A stretch of DNA of 64,000 nt from Mesorhizobium sp. (GTDB taxonomy: Bacteria > Pseudomonadota > Alphaproteobacteria > Rhizobiales > Rhizobiaceae). Numbering within the stretch: the first letter of the stretch is position 1; the number at the start of each line of letters is the position of its first letter. The notes beneath the pieces were generated by a model. The model had not been told where the DNA came from, made no database searches, and saw only the letters and a list, made by a program, of their open reading frames with translations. A program made the position numbers and the translations under genes. Shown here piece after piece: positions 1-9,342 of the stretch. The stretch is taken from assembly GCF_004962245.1 (NCBI RefSeq), contig NZ_SUHQ01000016.1, positions 1-64,000 of the forward strand. The letters run 5' to 3'.

Positions 1-174
1 CGTCGCTTCGCTCCTTGCTCCGCCCTGGGATGACGAAGGCATGGTGGCTGATGGCCAATCGCCAGCTTTGGAGATTGGCAGTTGGAGATCGGTCGGCGGC
101 AACCATCACGGCCTCCTTCAGGCTCAGGTAAAGAGCCAAATCCTCTGTGCAGAGGAACTAGGCGGCGCAGCGCT

Positions 175-1386
175 TTACGGCATCAACGGCGTCTGCATCA
201 TCTGCAGATGCAGATCCGTGCCGGCCCAGGGATGCGCCTCGCAGACGGTTTCATTCAACTCTACGCCGAGGCCGGGTTCCTTCGACGGGATGACGTTGCC
301 GTCCTGCCACTCGATCTTCTTCTTCAGCAGCTTCTCGTGAAAGCCGTCCCACTGCTTCAGCGATTCCAGGATGAGGAAGTTGGGCAAGGTCACGGCAAGC
401 TGGATGTTGGCGGCACCGACGATCGGCCCGCAATAGCAGTGCGGGGCGATCTGGATGTGATAGGCCTCGGCCATGGCGGCGATCTTCTTGGTTTCGAGAA
501 TGCCGCCGGAGCGGCCGAGGTCGGGCTGCAAAATGGTGGCGGCGCGGTTCTCGATGACACGGGCGAATTCGAACTTGGTCGTCAGCCGTTCGCCGGTGGC
601 GATGGGGATAGACGTGCCGCGCGCCACCTGCGCCATCACCTCGGGCATATCGGGCGGCACCGGCTCCTCGAACCACAGCGGATCGTAGGGTTCTATGGCG
701 CGGGCCATGCGCAGCGCACCCGATGCGGTGAACTGGCCATGCGTGCCGAACAGGATGTCGGCCCTTGTGCCGACCGCCTCGCGGATCGCCTTGATCATGC
801 GGGCGGAGAGGTCGATGTCGACGAGACGCGGCTGATGGCCGTCAAAGGCGGTGTAAGGGCCGGCCGGGTCGAGCTTGACCGCGTTAAAACCCTGCTCGAC
901 ATATTCGAGCGCGCATTCGGCCGCCATGTCGGGGTCGTTGTAGACGTTCTTGCCACGTGCGTCCTCCGAATGGACGCTGCCGGTGTGCGGGTAGAGGTAG
1001 GTGTAGGAACGCAGCGTCTCGTGCACCTGGCCGCCGAGCAGCTTGTAGACCGGCTTGTCGGCTTCCTTGCCGATAATGTCCCAGCAGGCCATTTCGAGCG
1101 CCGAGAAACAGCCCATGCCGGAAACGTCCGGGCGCTGGGTGAAGCCAGACGAATAGGCGCGGCGGAAGAAGTTCTCGATGTCGTGCGGATCGCGGCCGAC
1201 GAGATAGCGCTCGGCCATGTCCTCGACCATTCTCGCGGTGACGTGGGCGGAGAAGGTGGCGTTGTAGGCTTCGCCATAACCGACGACGCCGCCGTCGGTG
1301 GTGAGCTTGACGAAGATGAAATACTTGCCGCCGATGCCGGGCGGCGGGTTGCCGACAACCCAGGTTTTTACGTCGGTGATTTTCAT
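175..1386 (-). CDS. Enolase-superfamily (mandelate racemase/muconate lactonizing-like) sugar-acid dehydratase
   Basis: The 403-residue protein has the two-part enolase-superfamily layout: an N-terminal capping domain starting MKITDVKTWVVG and a TIM barrel. Barrel motifs include AVKLDP, GTHGQF (a histidine where sugar-acid dehydratases of the family often carry one), WFEEPVPP, ATGERL and IAPHCYCGP. The reaction is probably metal-assisted proton abstraction and dehydration of an aldonic or related sugar acid, but the substrate cannot be read from sequence. The ATG at 1386 is chosen because GGAGG lies 8 bases upstream and the ATGA overlaps the stop of the upstream GMC gene. The reading frame stays open 36 bases further upstream, but that stretch lies inside the GMC gene. 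The two genes are translationally coupled and probably act in one catabolic route. Confidence 0.85.
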   Translation of the reverse strand: MKITDVKTWVVGNPPPGIGGKYFIFVKLTTDGGVVGYGEAYNATFSAHVTARMVEDMAERYLVGRDPHDIENFFRRAYSSGFTQRPDVSGMGCFSALEMACWDIIGKEADKPVYKLLGGQVHETLRSYTYLYPHTGSVHSEDARGKNVYNDPDMAAECALEYVEQGFNAVKLDPAGPYTAFDGHQPRLVDIDLSARMIKAIREAVGTRADILFGTHGQFTASGALRMARAIEPYDPLWFEEPVPPDMPEVMAQVARGTSIPIATGERLTTKFEFARVIENRAATILQPDLGRSGGILETKKIAAMAEAYHIQIAPHCYCGPIVGAANIQLAVTLPNFLILESLKQWDGFHEKLLKKKIEWQDGNVIPSKEPGLGVELNETVCEAHPWAGTDLHLQMMQTPLMP

Positions 1387-2999
1387 TTCTGATCCTCCAG
1401 AACCAGTTCGGCGCCCTTCCATCCGGTCATGATCGAGGCGGCGTTGGTGTTGCCGGTGATGTTATCGGGAAAGATCGAGGCGTCGATGACGCGCAAGGAC
1501 TCAAGACCATGCACCTTCAGGCGTGGGTCGACCACCGCGCGCGAAGAAACCGGCCCCATGCGGCAGGTCGAGACCGGGTGGTAGACGGTGCCCGAACGCT
1601 TCCTGAAATCCTGGATCAGATCGGCGTCGGAGGTGATCGACGGACCAGGCAAAACCTCTTCCTCGATGATGTCGGCCATCGCCGGCATCGAAGCGATCTT
1701 CCTCACGAACTTCACCGCCGCCAGCATCTCAGTCACGTCCGCCTTGGTCGAATAGGCGTTGGCGACGATTTTTGGATAGTCGCGCGGATTGCTGGAGCGG
1801 ATCATGATCTCGCCACGGCTCGACGGACGGCAGTTGGACAGGCCGATGGAAAAGCCCGGCCATGGATCGGGCGTCAGGATCGGGCGCTCGCCGCTCTTCG
1901 GGATGACGGTCGAGAACGCCTGGAAATAAAGCTGCATGTTGGGCCGTGAAAGCGCCGGGTCGGTGCGGAAGAAGCCGCCGGCATTGTTCATCGACAGCGA
2001 CAGCGGACCGGAGCGCATCAGGATGTATTGCATGCCGACCATGAGCTTGCCCCACCAGGGACGCAGGATCTGGTTGAGCGTCGGCAGCTTGCCCTTGAAG
2101 GTGTAGTTGATGCCGACATGGTCCTGCAGGTTCGCCCCGACATTCTCGTTGGCATGAACGACAGGAATGCCGAGAGCGCCGAGCAGCGCCGAGGGGCCGA
2201 CGCCGGAGAGCTGGAGCAGCTGCGGCGAGTTGATCGAGCCGCCGGACAGGATCACCTCACGGCCGGCGCGGGCGGTCCTGGTCTCGCCGTTCTGGAGATA
2301 TTCGATCCCGACGGCGCGTTTGCCCTCGAACAGGATTCTGGTTGCCAGCGCATTCATCTCGACGCGGACATTTTTTCGCTTCATCGCCGGCCGCAGGAAG
2401 GCGCGGGCGGCCGACATACGGCGGCCGTTCCTGGTGGTGATCTGGTAGACGCCGACGCCCTCCTGGGACGTGCCGTTGAAATCCGGGTTGAGCGGCAGGC
2501 CGGCCTGGTTGGCGGCCGCGAGATAGTGCTTGGTCAGCGGATGGACGGCCCTCGAGCAGTCGGTGATGTGCAGCGGGCCGCCGACACCGCGCCAGCGATC
2601 GGCGCCGGCCTCATTGTCCTCGAGCGCCTTGAAGGCGGGCAGGAGATCGTCGAAGCCCCAGCCGGGGTTGCCGGCCGCCGCCCAGGCGTCGAAATCCTCG
2701 CGCGCGCCCCGGATCCAGACCATGGCGTTGATCGAACTGGAGCCGCCGAGCAGTTTGCCACGCGGCCAGTGATCCCTGTTGCCGGTCAGGCCCGGATCCG
2801 GCTCGGCCTTGTAGTTCCAGTTGACCGCGGGGTCGAAGAAGGTCTTGCCGTAGCCGAGCGGCATCTGCACGTAGAAACGGCGGTCGGTGCCGCCGGCTTC
2901 GAGCACCAAAACCGAGAAGCGGCCCGAGGCCGACAGTCTTTCGGCCAGAACCGAGCCGGCCGAGCCGGAGCCGACGACGATGAAATCATAGGTCTGCAT
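1383..2999 (-). CDS. GMC-family FAD-dependent oxidoreductase (choline dehydrogenase-like)
   Basis: The 538-residue protein starts with the dinucleotide-binding motif VVGSGSAGSVLAERLS, has the GMC signature region GKLLGGSSSINAM near residue 85 and the second signature GSINSPQLLQLSGVGP near residue 255. The C-terminal catalytic histidine region YHPVSTCRMG is followed by GNTNAASIMTG. Length and motif order fit FAD-dependent alcohol or polyol dehydrogenases of the choline/glucose-methanol-choline family. No signal peptide is visible, so it should be cytoplasmic. Its stop overlaps the start of the enolase-superfamily gene (ATGA), which suggests oxidation of a sugar or polyol followed by dehydration of the acid. 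The true substrate is unknown; betA itself is unlikely because no choline genes are nearby. Confidence 0.88.
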   Translation of the reverse strand: MQTYDFIVVGSGSAGSVLAERLSASGRFSVLVLEAGGTDRRFYVQMPLGYGKTFFDPAVNWNYKAEPDPGLTGNRDHWPRGKLLGGSSSINAMVWIRGAREDFDAWAAAGNPGWGFDDLLPAFKALEDNEAGADRWRGVGGPLHITDCSRAVHPLTKHYLAAANQAGLPLNPDFNGTSQEGVGVYQITTRNGRRMSAARAFLRPAMKRKNVRVEMNALATRILFEGKRAVGIEYLQNGETRTARAGREVILSGGSINSPQLLQLSGVGPSALLGALGIPVVHANENVGANLQDHVGINYTFKGKLPTLNQILRPWWGKLMVGMQYILMRSGPLSLSMNNAGGFFRTDPALSRPNMQLYFQAFSTVIPKSGERPILTPDPWPGFSIGLSNCRPSSRGEIMIRSSNPRDYPKIVANAYSTKADVTEMLAAVKFVRKIASMPAMADIIEEEVLPGPSITSDADLIQDFRKRSGTVYHPVSTCRMGPVSSRAVVDPRLKVHGLESLRVIDASIFPDNITGNTNAASIMTGWKGAELVLEDQK

Positions 3000-3334
3000 G
3001 GTGGATGTGGCCGGCTCCGGAATTCTGGTTCTACCCTAGACGGGGTGAGCGCGCCGCGTCACCGTGCCTTCCGGCATGGCTTGTGAAAAAAGCGACCGGC
3101 GGGACTCAGTTGAATTTCAGCTTACGACCATTGCGGACGCTCGTTCGCCCCGGCCGAATTCATGCCGATGACCCAAAGCGGACGTTTGCGACACCCATCA
3201 GAGATGTCGGCTTCGCGCCTGATATCGGCCGATGAGCAGACCATAGCCGCATCCGAAAAGCGGACATCCGGCCGCGCTGTCCGCCGGCATCTGCCCCGGT
3301 GAGCCCAATGCAGCTTGTATGACTCGAAGCTAAT
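3000..3334. other. Intergenic stretch between divergent genes
   Basis: This 335-base stretch separates the divergent GMC and ankyrin genes and must hold both promoters. I see no convincing promoter boxes, hairpin or small gene. It contains AAGCGGACAT and GCGGACGTTT words that recur in the other noncoding gaps near 6.9-7.1 kb and 9.5 kb, consistent with decayed rhizobial repeat sequence. Confidence 0.4.
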
Positions 3335-3940
3335 ATGCTATTCTACACGATGCGCGGACTGCTGGCACTTACTATGCTGGTATTGGCGGCTACAAGAGTA
3401 GTCGCAGGTGAGTCGTTGTTCGACGCCATCGCTGCTGGCGACAAGAGTGCCGTGGAGCAAGCCTTGGCAGGCGGTGCCGACGTCGACAGCCGGGCACGCG
3501 ACCAGGCAACGCTCCTCATCGCTGCTGCTCTCGACGATCAGCTTGCCATTGCGGAATTCCTGCTGAGCAAGGGCGCCGACGTCATGGCGCGCAATTCCGG
3601 TGGGTTTACCCCCCTCCATGCGGCTGCGTTTTCTGGAAGCCTCCCGATCGCCAAGCTGTTGCTCGAACAGGGCGCGGTGCTCGAGGACTCGGCTAACAAG
3701 TCTGGGGTCACACCCTTGGTGATAGCGGGTGAGGAAAACCATGTCGAACTGGCAGAATTCCTCATTGCGCAAGGTGCGGATGTGAACCGTGCCGAGGGTC
3801 ATGGCTACATGCCGATTACCCGCGCGTTCTGGAAGGGTAATACCGACATCATAAAACTATTCAAACGGCATGGCGCCACGTGCCAGGCGAAAGTCCTTGG
3901 CGAAGCGAACGCTGCGAAGTGCGAAGCCATCCACGATTGA
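3335..3940 (+). CDS. Secreted ankyrin-repeat protein
   Basis: The 201-residue protein begins with a hydrophobic signal-peptide-like segment (about residues 6-25, ending near VVAGES) and then has about five ankyrin repeats. They include TPLHAAAFSGSLPIAKLLL, the related TPLVIAGEENHVELAEFL and repeated GADV loop turns. It is probably a periplasmic protein-protein interaction scaffold; the partner is unknown. An in-frame ATG at 3350 would shorten the leader and is an equally good start. The gene ends 13 bases before the YHS-domain gene, so the two form a likely operon of exported proteins. Small periplasmic ankyrin proteins often sit beside stress or catalase-type genes, but nothing here fixes the role. 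Confidence 0.8.
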   Translation: MLFYTMRGLLALTMLVLAATRVVAGESLFDAIAAGDKSAVEQALAGGADVDSRARDQATLLIAAALDDQLAIAEFLLSKGADVMARNSGGFTPLHAAAFSGSLPIAKLLLEQGAVLEDSANKSGVTPLVIAGEENHVELAEFLIAQGADVNRAEGHGYMPITRAFWKGNTDIIKLFKRHGATCQAKVLGEANAAKCEAIHD

Positions 3941-3953
3941 ACGGAGAACGCAG

Positions 3954-4481
3954 ATGAACATATCGATCACGAGGAGACTGGTTCGCAATTCGGCGTCGGC
4001 AGTCGTGTGTGCGCTGGGCCTGATGGCCGGTGCAGGCTCCGCTTTCGCCGACGACTCGGTGAACACTGGCTATTTCGGCGGCGTGGCGATCATGGGCTAC
4101 GACACGGTCGCTTATTTCACTGAAGGCAAGGCCGTAAAGGGTTCCGAAGAATTTTCCTACGAGTGGGTTGGCACGCCATGGCATTTCGCCAGCAAGGAAC
4201 ACAAGGAAATGTTCAAGAGCGAACCTGCCAAATACGCTCCTCAATACGGTGGTTACTGCGCGGGCGAGGTCGCACTCAATGAATCCGTCACCGTCAATGT
4301 CGATCCGGAAGCGTTCAAGATCATCGATGGCAAGCTCTACCTGATCTACGACGAAGGGAACGCGGCCGCCTTTGCGGACAATGCCGATGATCTTGTTCCG
4401 AAGGGCGACGCTAAATGGCCGGTCGTCGCAGCAAAGTTGGCAGTCGATGAGCCGGATTGGAACGTGATCAATAACCCCTGA
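3954..4481 (+). CDS. YHS domain-containing exported protein
   Basis: This 175-residue protein has a clear Sec signal peptide (positive MNISITRRLVRN, hydrophobic core, AGSAFADD cleavage region near residue 33). The YHS-type core follows: GVAIMGYDTVAYFTEG, then YEWVGTPWHFASKEHKEMF and YAPQYGGYCAGEV. YHS domains occur in metal-handling and peroxide-related proteins; this stand-alone periplasmic form is usually annotated as a YHS domain-containing or tat-pathway-adjacent hypothetical protein. The ATG at 3954 has GGAGA 6-10 bases upstream and places the start just after the signal charge cluster; the longer reading from 3870 overlaps the ankyrin gene and is not credible. It is probably cotranscribed with the ankyrin gene. 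Confidence 0.85.
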   Translation: MNISITRRLVRNSASAVVCALGLMAGAGSAFADDSVNTGYFGGVAIMGYDTVAYFTEGKAVKGSEEFSYEWVGTPWHFASKEHKEMFKSEPAKYAPQYGGYCAGEVALNESVTVNVDPEAFKIIDGKLYLIYDEGNAAAFADNADDLVPKGDAKWPVVAAKLAVDEPDWNVINNP

Positions 4482-4492
4482 GACTTGCGAGC

Positions 4493-6733
4493 TCAATTCA
4501 CTGTCACGAAGTGAAACACCATACCTGTATTGACATAAGAATACCCGTTGCCGGCAGCGTCGCTGCGTCTGTAGACGGGACCGCAGATGGGGCGACCAAA
4601 CATATTTTCGCTCTGCTCACATAAGAGGTCGCCATCGACGTAGACCCTCTCGGTGAGCATTCGTGTCATCGTGCGGAAGACTGCCGTGCCGTCCTGTTCT
4701 ATCTGCATAATGGCTGGAAGCCCGTCGGGTTCGAGGTTGCCTGTCAAGGTCTTGCCAACAACAAGAGATGCGATTTCCGCGCCGTTCAACCGGTCCTGTT
4801 CATCAGCGGTGAAGCCGAACGGCCATTCGGGCAATCCTGCCAGGCGTAGGGCGTCGATGATCGGCGCCAAATCTTCAGCGTGGCGAAGATGGGCATAGTG
4901 ATTCCGAAACGCGTCCAACGACCGCAGTCGAGCCAAGGATTCGGTCCTCCCCACCAGCCGGAGGCCGTCCGCAATCGCCGCTTTGGCGTCCTCTGAGCGG
5001 CCGGCGCGGGCATAGGCCGCTGCGAGCAGAATCCTAAGGCTGCCCGCCTCTGGAGCATCGTCGCGAGCGCGCTCGAGAGTCTCAATGGCTTTCCTGGGGT
5101 CCCCGAGCAAAAGAAAGACAACTCCGACAACCTCGCGGTCTATCGGAGCCAGATTGGGATCAAGCTTCAATGCCGTCTCGACGGCTAATGCCGCTTCGTT
5201 ATGATTGCCGGCGAACAGCTGGATATAACCAACGGCAATTTGCGTCGCAGCGTCTCCGGAGCCTAATGCGACAGCACGCTCCGCCGAGATGATCGCATCT
5301 TCATAGCGGCGATCCATGACCTGCATAATCCCGAGAACGGCGTAGGGCGATGAAAACTCCGAATCGAGCTCCAAAGCACGGCTTGCCTTCTCATATGCTC
5401 TCTTTCGCGCAAGCGCGCTCTGAATGATATCATCGGAGGCAGTGCGCCAAAGATAGACACTCAGCCGTGCGTCGGCGGCGAAGGCCTCGGCGAAGGCAGG
5501 GTCGAGCTTCTGCGCCTTCTCATAGAGCGCAAGCGCCTCGCGCAATCCGTCGCCTCGACCGGTGCGCGCCTCCCGCTCCGCACGCAGGTAGGTATCATAG
5601 GCTTCGAGATTTGCAGTCGGCGGGCGTGCCATTCGCTCGCTCTCGGCTGCCGAAGCTTGGACGCCGAGCGCCTTGGCGATTTCCCGGCCCATCTCGTCCT
5701 GGACGGCAAACACTTCCGCGATGCCGCGATCGAACCGATCGGCCCACAGATTGTCGCCAGTGGCTATGTCGATTAGCTGCGCATTGAGGCGGATTTGATC
5801 GCCGGTCCGCCTTACACTGCCGTCAACGACAAACCGCACGCCAAGATCGCGTCCGACATCGGCCAAAACGAGGGGCTTTCCTTTGTAGGCAAAAACCGAA
5901 TTGCGAGCGATGACATCGAGGCCTGAAAGCTTGGCAAGGTCGGTAATCAAGTCCTCGGTGATGCCGTCGGCAAAATAGTCCTGGCTCGGATCGCCGCTTA
6001 GGTTTGCAAATGGCAGGACCGCAACGGATGGTCGTTGAAGCGCGGAGGGCCTCTGCCAGGCAAAGATGCCTACAACCAAGCCGATCAACAGGACCGCCGC
6101 GATTCCTGCCAAAATCATGATCCATGAGCCCGGCCGGTGTGGCGCGGCCACGATCTTCCCCGATTGTCCGGGATCTAGCAGGACCCGATAGACGCGAATC
6201 GGATCGGCGATATTCTTGAGGCGCTGCTCTCCCAGACCGGCAAAGCCTACATCCACTTTGTGCGCTGCGTGATCGAACGCCGTGCCGGAGATGCAAATTC
6301 CGCCGGGCTCTGCGATCGCCTGCAGACGGGCGGCGATGTTTACCCCGTCGCCGTAGATATCGTCACCCTCAACGATGATATCACCGAGATTGACACCAAT
6401 GCGAAACCGGATTTGCCGGGCTTCGGCGGTGCCCTTGTTGCGGTCGGCCATCCGGCGCTGGATTACAGCAGCACACTGGACGGCATCGACGACGCTGGCG
6501 AACTCGACGAGCGCGCCGTCGCCCATGAGCTTGATCATGCGGCCGTGGTACTTCTTGATCTCGGGGTTGATCAGTTCGCGACGGCAGCTCTTCAGTCCCT
6601 CGAGCGTGCCTACCTCGTCCTCGCCCATGAGGCGGCTGTAGCCAACCACGTCGGCAGCAAGTATTGCCGTAAGCCGTCGGTCCATACGTGCCGTGCGCCT
6701 TCCCTGGTCGGTCGTAGCGGCTTTACCTTTCAC
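4493..6733 (-). CDS. Class III adenylate/guanylate cyclase with TolB-like domain and TPR repeats
   Basis: The 746-residue protein has an N-terminal class III cyclase domain (about residues 20-190) with both metal aspartates in place: LAADVVGYSRLM (D28) and KLMGDGALVEF (D72). A single transmembrane helix (about 203-226) follows, then a TolB-like segment with AVLPFANLSGDPSQDYFADG, and TPR repeats to about residue 640. This architecture is greatly expanded in rhizobia. It should be an inner-membrane cyclase with a periplasmic sensing or scaffold part. The listed start is GTG; the ATG at 6685 (MDRRLTAIL) is the start usually seen in such proteins and may be the true one. It converges with the YHS gene (11 bases between stops). 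Confidence 0.85.
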   Translation of the reverse strand: MKGKAATTDQGRRTARMDRRLTAILAADVVGYSRLMGEDEVGTLEGLKSCRRELINPEIKKYHGRMIKLMGDGALVEFASVVDAVQCAAVIQRRMADRNKGTAEARQIRFRIGVNLGDIIVEGDDIYGDGVNIAARLQAIAEPGGICISGTAFDHAAHKVDVGFAGLGEQRLKNIADPIRVYRVLLDPGQSGKIVAAPHRPGSWIMILAGIAAVLLIGLVVGIFAWQRPSALQRPSVAVLPFANLSGDPSQDYFADGITEDLITDLAKLSGLDVIARNSVFAYKGKPLVLADVGRDLGVRFVVDGSVRRTGDQIRLNAQLIDIATGDNLWADRFDRGIAEVFAVQDEMGREIAKALGVQASAAESERMARPPTANLEAYDTYLRAEREARTGRGDGLREALALYEKAQKLDPAFAEAFAADARLSVYLWRTASDDIIQSALARKRAYEKASRALELDSEFSSPYAVLGIMQVMDRRYEDAIISAERAVALGSGDAATQIAVGYIQLFAGNHNEAALAVETALKLDPNLAPIDREVVGVVFLLLGDPRKAIETLERARDDAPEAGSLRILLAAAYARAGRSEDAKAAIADGLRLVGRTESLARLRSLDAFRNHYAHLRHAEDLAPIIDALRLAGLPEWPFGFTADEQDRLNGAEIASLVVGKTLTGNLEPDGLPAIMQIEQDGTAVFRTMTRMLTERVYVDGDLLCEQSENMFGRPICGPVYRRSDAAGNGYSYVNTGMVFHFVTVN

Positions 6734-7299
6734 CCTATTCTAGTCCTGCTTCGGACGCGAGCGTGCTTTAGCTATAGCTAGCGGATGGCGGGGTTACTCG
6801 GCATACGCAACGCGCCGGTCCTTCCATCCACGAGAGTTCTGAACGGAAAGCTCTCTCGACAAGATTTCCGATTAGGTCATCAGCGCCGGCTTGGCTGAGT
6901 GTCCGCTTTGGAGACGCCGAAATGCTCTGGGAATGACCGGAATGGGGTCAGATCGCGTCGATGCTCCCCAAGGTCCTGAATGTCCGCTTCCACCCCTTTA
7001 ACGGGCTGAAAGCCGACCGTCCGCTTCCGTGCCCCAATCGAGACGGAAACCTACTTCCACTTCCATATCCACCAGCGCAGTGTCGGCAACGCCGCGAACT
7101 GGCGGAAAGCGGACTGGCGGCTTCAGGAATTTGCCTTCGATTGCAGGTGTCGGCCTGCGCTCGCATTGCTGCGAGCAACTTCTCAGCGGACTCGGCAACG
7201 GAAGCCGCCTGCTCCACTCGGCGCGTTTGGGCGGAAAAAACTTAGCGACTTGACGAAGTTTTCGCTTGCGCCACCGGCAATTGGGCGATAGTTAGCGAC
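6734..7299. other. Intergenic stretch with decayed repeat words and a candidate promoter
   Basis: No gene is supported in these 566 bases. TCCGCTT/AAGCGGA words recur at least five times (for example near 6900, 6978, 7019, 7109), as in other gaps, suggesting degenerate repeat sequence. Just before the ArsR gene a direct repeat TTAGCGAC occurs at 7242-7249 and 7292-7299, the second copy touching the ATG. CTTGAC at 7248-7253 resembles an alphaproteobacterial -35 box. The repeats could be an autoregulatory ArsR operator, but this is only inference. Confidence 0.35.
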
Positions 7300-7641
7300 A
7301 TGGCTAAGCATGATCCGGATCTCTCGTTGCTCTTCCACGCGCTCGCTGATCCGACCCGCCGGTCGATCCTGACCCGGCTCGCCGAAACACCCGCACGGGT
7401 GACGGATCTGGCTGGGCCCACGGGACTACGGCTGCCCACGGTGATGCGGCACCTTTCCGTGCTGGAGGAGGCAGGGTTGATCACCACGTCCAAGGACGGG
7501 CGGATACGCACCTGCGCCATCGTACCCGAGGCTCTGGATCCGGTGCGGACATGGCTCGATGAACAGCGGGCCATCTGGGAGGCTCGGCTCGACCGGTTGG
7601 ATGCATTTGTGATGCAAGTGATGAAGGAAAGCGAAGAATGA
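7300..7641 (+). CDS. ArsR/SmtB-family winged-helix regulator
   Basis: The 113-residue protein has the stand-alone ArsR layout: FHALADPTRRSILTRLAE, a recognition helix around LRLPTVMRHLSVLEEAGL, and a wing TSKDGRIRT. No cysteine metal-binding pair is visible in the recognition helix, so it is probably not a metal sensor. This subtype is typically found with SRPBCC/AHSA1 proteins, as here: its stop overlaps the ATG of the SRPBCC gene by four bases. It probably represses its own operon. Confidence is high for the family and low for the inducer. Confidence 0.88.
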   Translation: MAKHDPDLSLLFHALADPTRRSILTRLAETPARVTDLAGPTGLRLPTVMRHLSVLEEAGLITTSKDGRIRTCAIVPEALDPVRTWLDEQRAIWEARLDRLDAFVMQVMKESEE

Positions 7642-8564
7642 CACAGAACCTTGCTACAGACAGTGCGGCCCGTGCGGTGCTTGATGATAGGAAGGGCCGC
7701 TTTGCGACGCTCACCTTCGAACGGGACGTGGCCGCGCCATTGGCCGTACTGTGGCAGGCCTGGACGGCTCCCGTCGCGCGGGCGGTCTGGGCTGCGCCAT
7801 CGCCCTCCGTGACTGTGGAGTTTCTGGAAGCTGACACCAGGGTGGGTGGACGCGAGGTCTCGCTCTGCAAGGTGGAGGGTCAGCCAGACATCCGTTGCGA
7901 GTGCGGCTGGCTTGAGTTGCAGCCAGCGGCGCGCAGCGTGAACTACGAGGTGGTCTCGTCCGGTGGAGTGACGCAATCGGCAGCGCTGGTGACGGCCGAT
8001 TTTTCAGGCACGCACGAACGCAGCCGGTTGGTCCTGACGGTGCAGCTTTCCTCGCTGGCGGAGGACATGGAGGCAGGCTATCGAGAAGGCTTCGGCGCGG
8101 GACTAGACAACCTCGCGGGCGCGGCTGAACGGACCATGGTGCTGCAGCGGGTGATTCAGGCGCCGCGGTCCATCGTGTGGGGCGCGTGGATGAACCCTGA
8201 AACGCTGCCGCAATGGTGGGGGCCGGAAGGCTTCTCCTGTCGAACGAAGAGGATCGACTTGCGAACGGGCGGCGAATGGGTATTCGACATGATCGCGCCT
8301 GACGGCACGGTCTTCCCGAACCACCATCTCTATGACGAGGTCCGGCCCGAGGAGAGGATCGGCTATACGCTGCATTGGGGCGAGAACGGGCCGAAACATG
8401 CCGACGCCTGGGCCTCGTTCGAGGATCAGGACGGGGCAACGAAGGTAACGCTGGGCATGGTATTCAGCACGGCTGCCGAGTTCCAGGAGGCGAAGGGCTT
8501 CGGTGCCGTGGAACTGGGACTGCAAACTCTGGGCAAACTGGAACGCTTCGTCGCCTCCCGCTGA
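7638..8564 (+). CDS. Tandem SRPBCC (AHSA1/START-like) protein
   Basis: The 308-residue protein contains two AHSA1-type START-like domains. The first spans about residues 20-150 (TFERDVAAPLAVLWQAWTAP) and the second about 160-305 (VIQAPRSIVWGAWMNPETL, then QWWGPEGF and the ending LQTLGKLERFVASR). The family forms a hydrophobic ligand cavity. In ArsR-coupled operons such proteins are thought to bind small hydrophobic molecules, with no fixed enzymatic role. The first domain is the more divergent and lacks the WW(G)P word. Most relatives are single-domain, so this is an internal duplication or a fusion. It is translationally coupled to the ArsR regulator through ATGA. Confidence 0.85.
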   Translation: MTQNLATDSAARAVLDDRKGRFATLTFERDVAAPLAVLWQAWTAPVARAVWAAPSPSVTVEFLEADTRVGGREVSLCKVEGQPDIRCECGWLELQPAARSVNYEVVSSGGVTQSAALVTADFSGTHERSRLVLTVQLSSLAEDMEAGYREGFGAGLDNLAGAAERTMVLQRVIQAPRSIVWGAWMNPETLPQWWGPEGFSCRTKRIDLRTGGEWVFDMIAPDGTVFPNHHLYDEVRPEERIGYTLHWGENGPKHADAWASFEDQDGATKVTLGMVFSTAAEFQEAKGFGAVELGLQTLGKLERFVASR

Positions 8565-8597
8565 AATGCCGCGACTTCCCGTCGGCCCGAATTAGGG

Positions 8598-8797
8598 CTT
8601 GTGGACGAGGTCCTCATCCATATCGCGCCGTCCTCATCAGCGACGGCATCCGCCTCTTCAGTCAGAAGGGCATCGAGCTGGTCAGGCTGGAGAAGACCGA
8701 GGTCTCGGAAGCGGGGCGGATCACCAACATGCGCTTCCGCTTCGCGGGACAGAGCCGAGAATTCACAAAGGGATACACGAGGCGGAGGGTTCTATGA
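8598..8797 (+). pseudogene. C-terminal fragment of a RibD-C/DHFR-like reductase, frameshifted
   Basis: Translation from 8598 gives LVDEVLIHIAP and, after a -1 base shift at about 8630, continues VLISDGIRLFSQKGIELVRLE to a TGA at 8795-8797. This is the typical C-terminal tail of RibD C-terminal/dihydrofolate reductase-like proteins. The N-terminal part is missing and one base appears lost, so this is a dead remnant. Its stop still overlaps the ATG of the intact reductase gene (ATGA), showing that the two were once a coupled tandem pair. Confidence 0.7.
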
Positions 8798-9342
8798 GAA
8801 AACTGATCATATGGGACATGGTGACCGTCGACGGCTTCTTCGAAGGTCCGGACAGGGACATCAGCTGGTTCGTCTTCGAAGAAGAACTCGAGAACTACAT
8901 TCGTGAGACCCAGGAAAAGGCCGACACGCTGATCTTCGGCCGCGTGACCTACGAGCTCATGGCAGCCTATTGGCCGTCCGAGCAAGGCTGGATCGCGGAC
9001 TTCATGAACAAGATCGAGAAGGTGGTCTTCTCGCGCACGCTGAAAAGCGCCGACTGGAACAACACGAAGCTCTTCAACGGCAATGTCGCGGAAGAAGTCT
9101 CCAAGCTGAAGACCAGGGACGGCGGAGACATCTTCGTGTTCGGCAGCGCCGACCTCACGGCGACCCTGTTGGAGCACGGCCTGATCGACGAGTATCACCT
9201 CGGGATCAACCCCGTCATTCTCGGGAGAGGCACGCCGCTCTTCAAGGGCGGCCCGAACCGGATACCCCTGAAGCATCTGGAGACGAGGACGCTCAAGTCA
9301 GGTGTTGTCATCCTCCATTACGCGCCGGAGAGCAGACAATGA
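8794..9342 (+). CDS. Dihydrofolate reductase-family (RibD C-terminal-like) protein
   Basis: The 182-residue protein has the fold-defining words IWDMVTVDGFFEG at the N terminus, DTLIFGRVTYELM, and EYHLGINPVILGRGTPLF in the C-terminal half. These match the small stand-alone RibD-C/DHFR-like reductases (NADPH-dependent, substrate mostly unknown). The ATG at 8794 has GGCGGAGGG 5-13 bases upstream; the longer reading from 8599 runs through the pseudogene remnant out of frame and is rejected. It follows a broken paralogue and precedes another intact one at 9722, so this is a small reductase cluster beside the ArsR/SRPBCC operon. Confidence 0.87.
   Translation: MRKLIIWDMVTVDGFFEGPDRDISWFVFEEELENYIRETQEKADTLIFGRVTYELMAAYWPSEQGWIADFMNKIEKVVFSRTLKSADWNNTKLFNGNVAEEVSKLKTRDGGDIFVFGSADLTATLLEHGLIDEYHLGINPVILGRGTPLFKGGPNRIPLKHLETRTLKSGVVILHYAPESRQ

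Noticed and set aside
82..1392. Long plus-strand frame opposite the enolase-superfamily gene
   Set aside because: It is the high-GC antisense shadow of a well-recognised gene and has no family-like motifs.
2028..3086. Long plus-strand frame opposite the GMC gene
   Set aside because: It is an antisense shadow; the GMC motifs on the minus strand are unambiguous.
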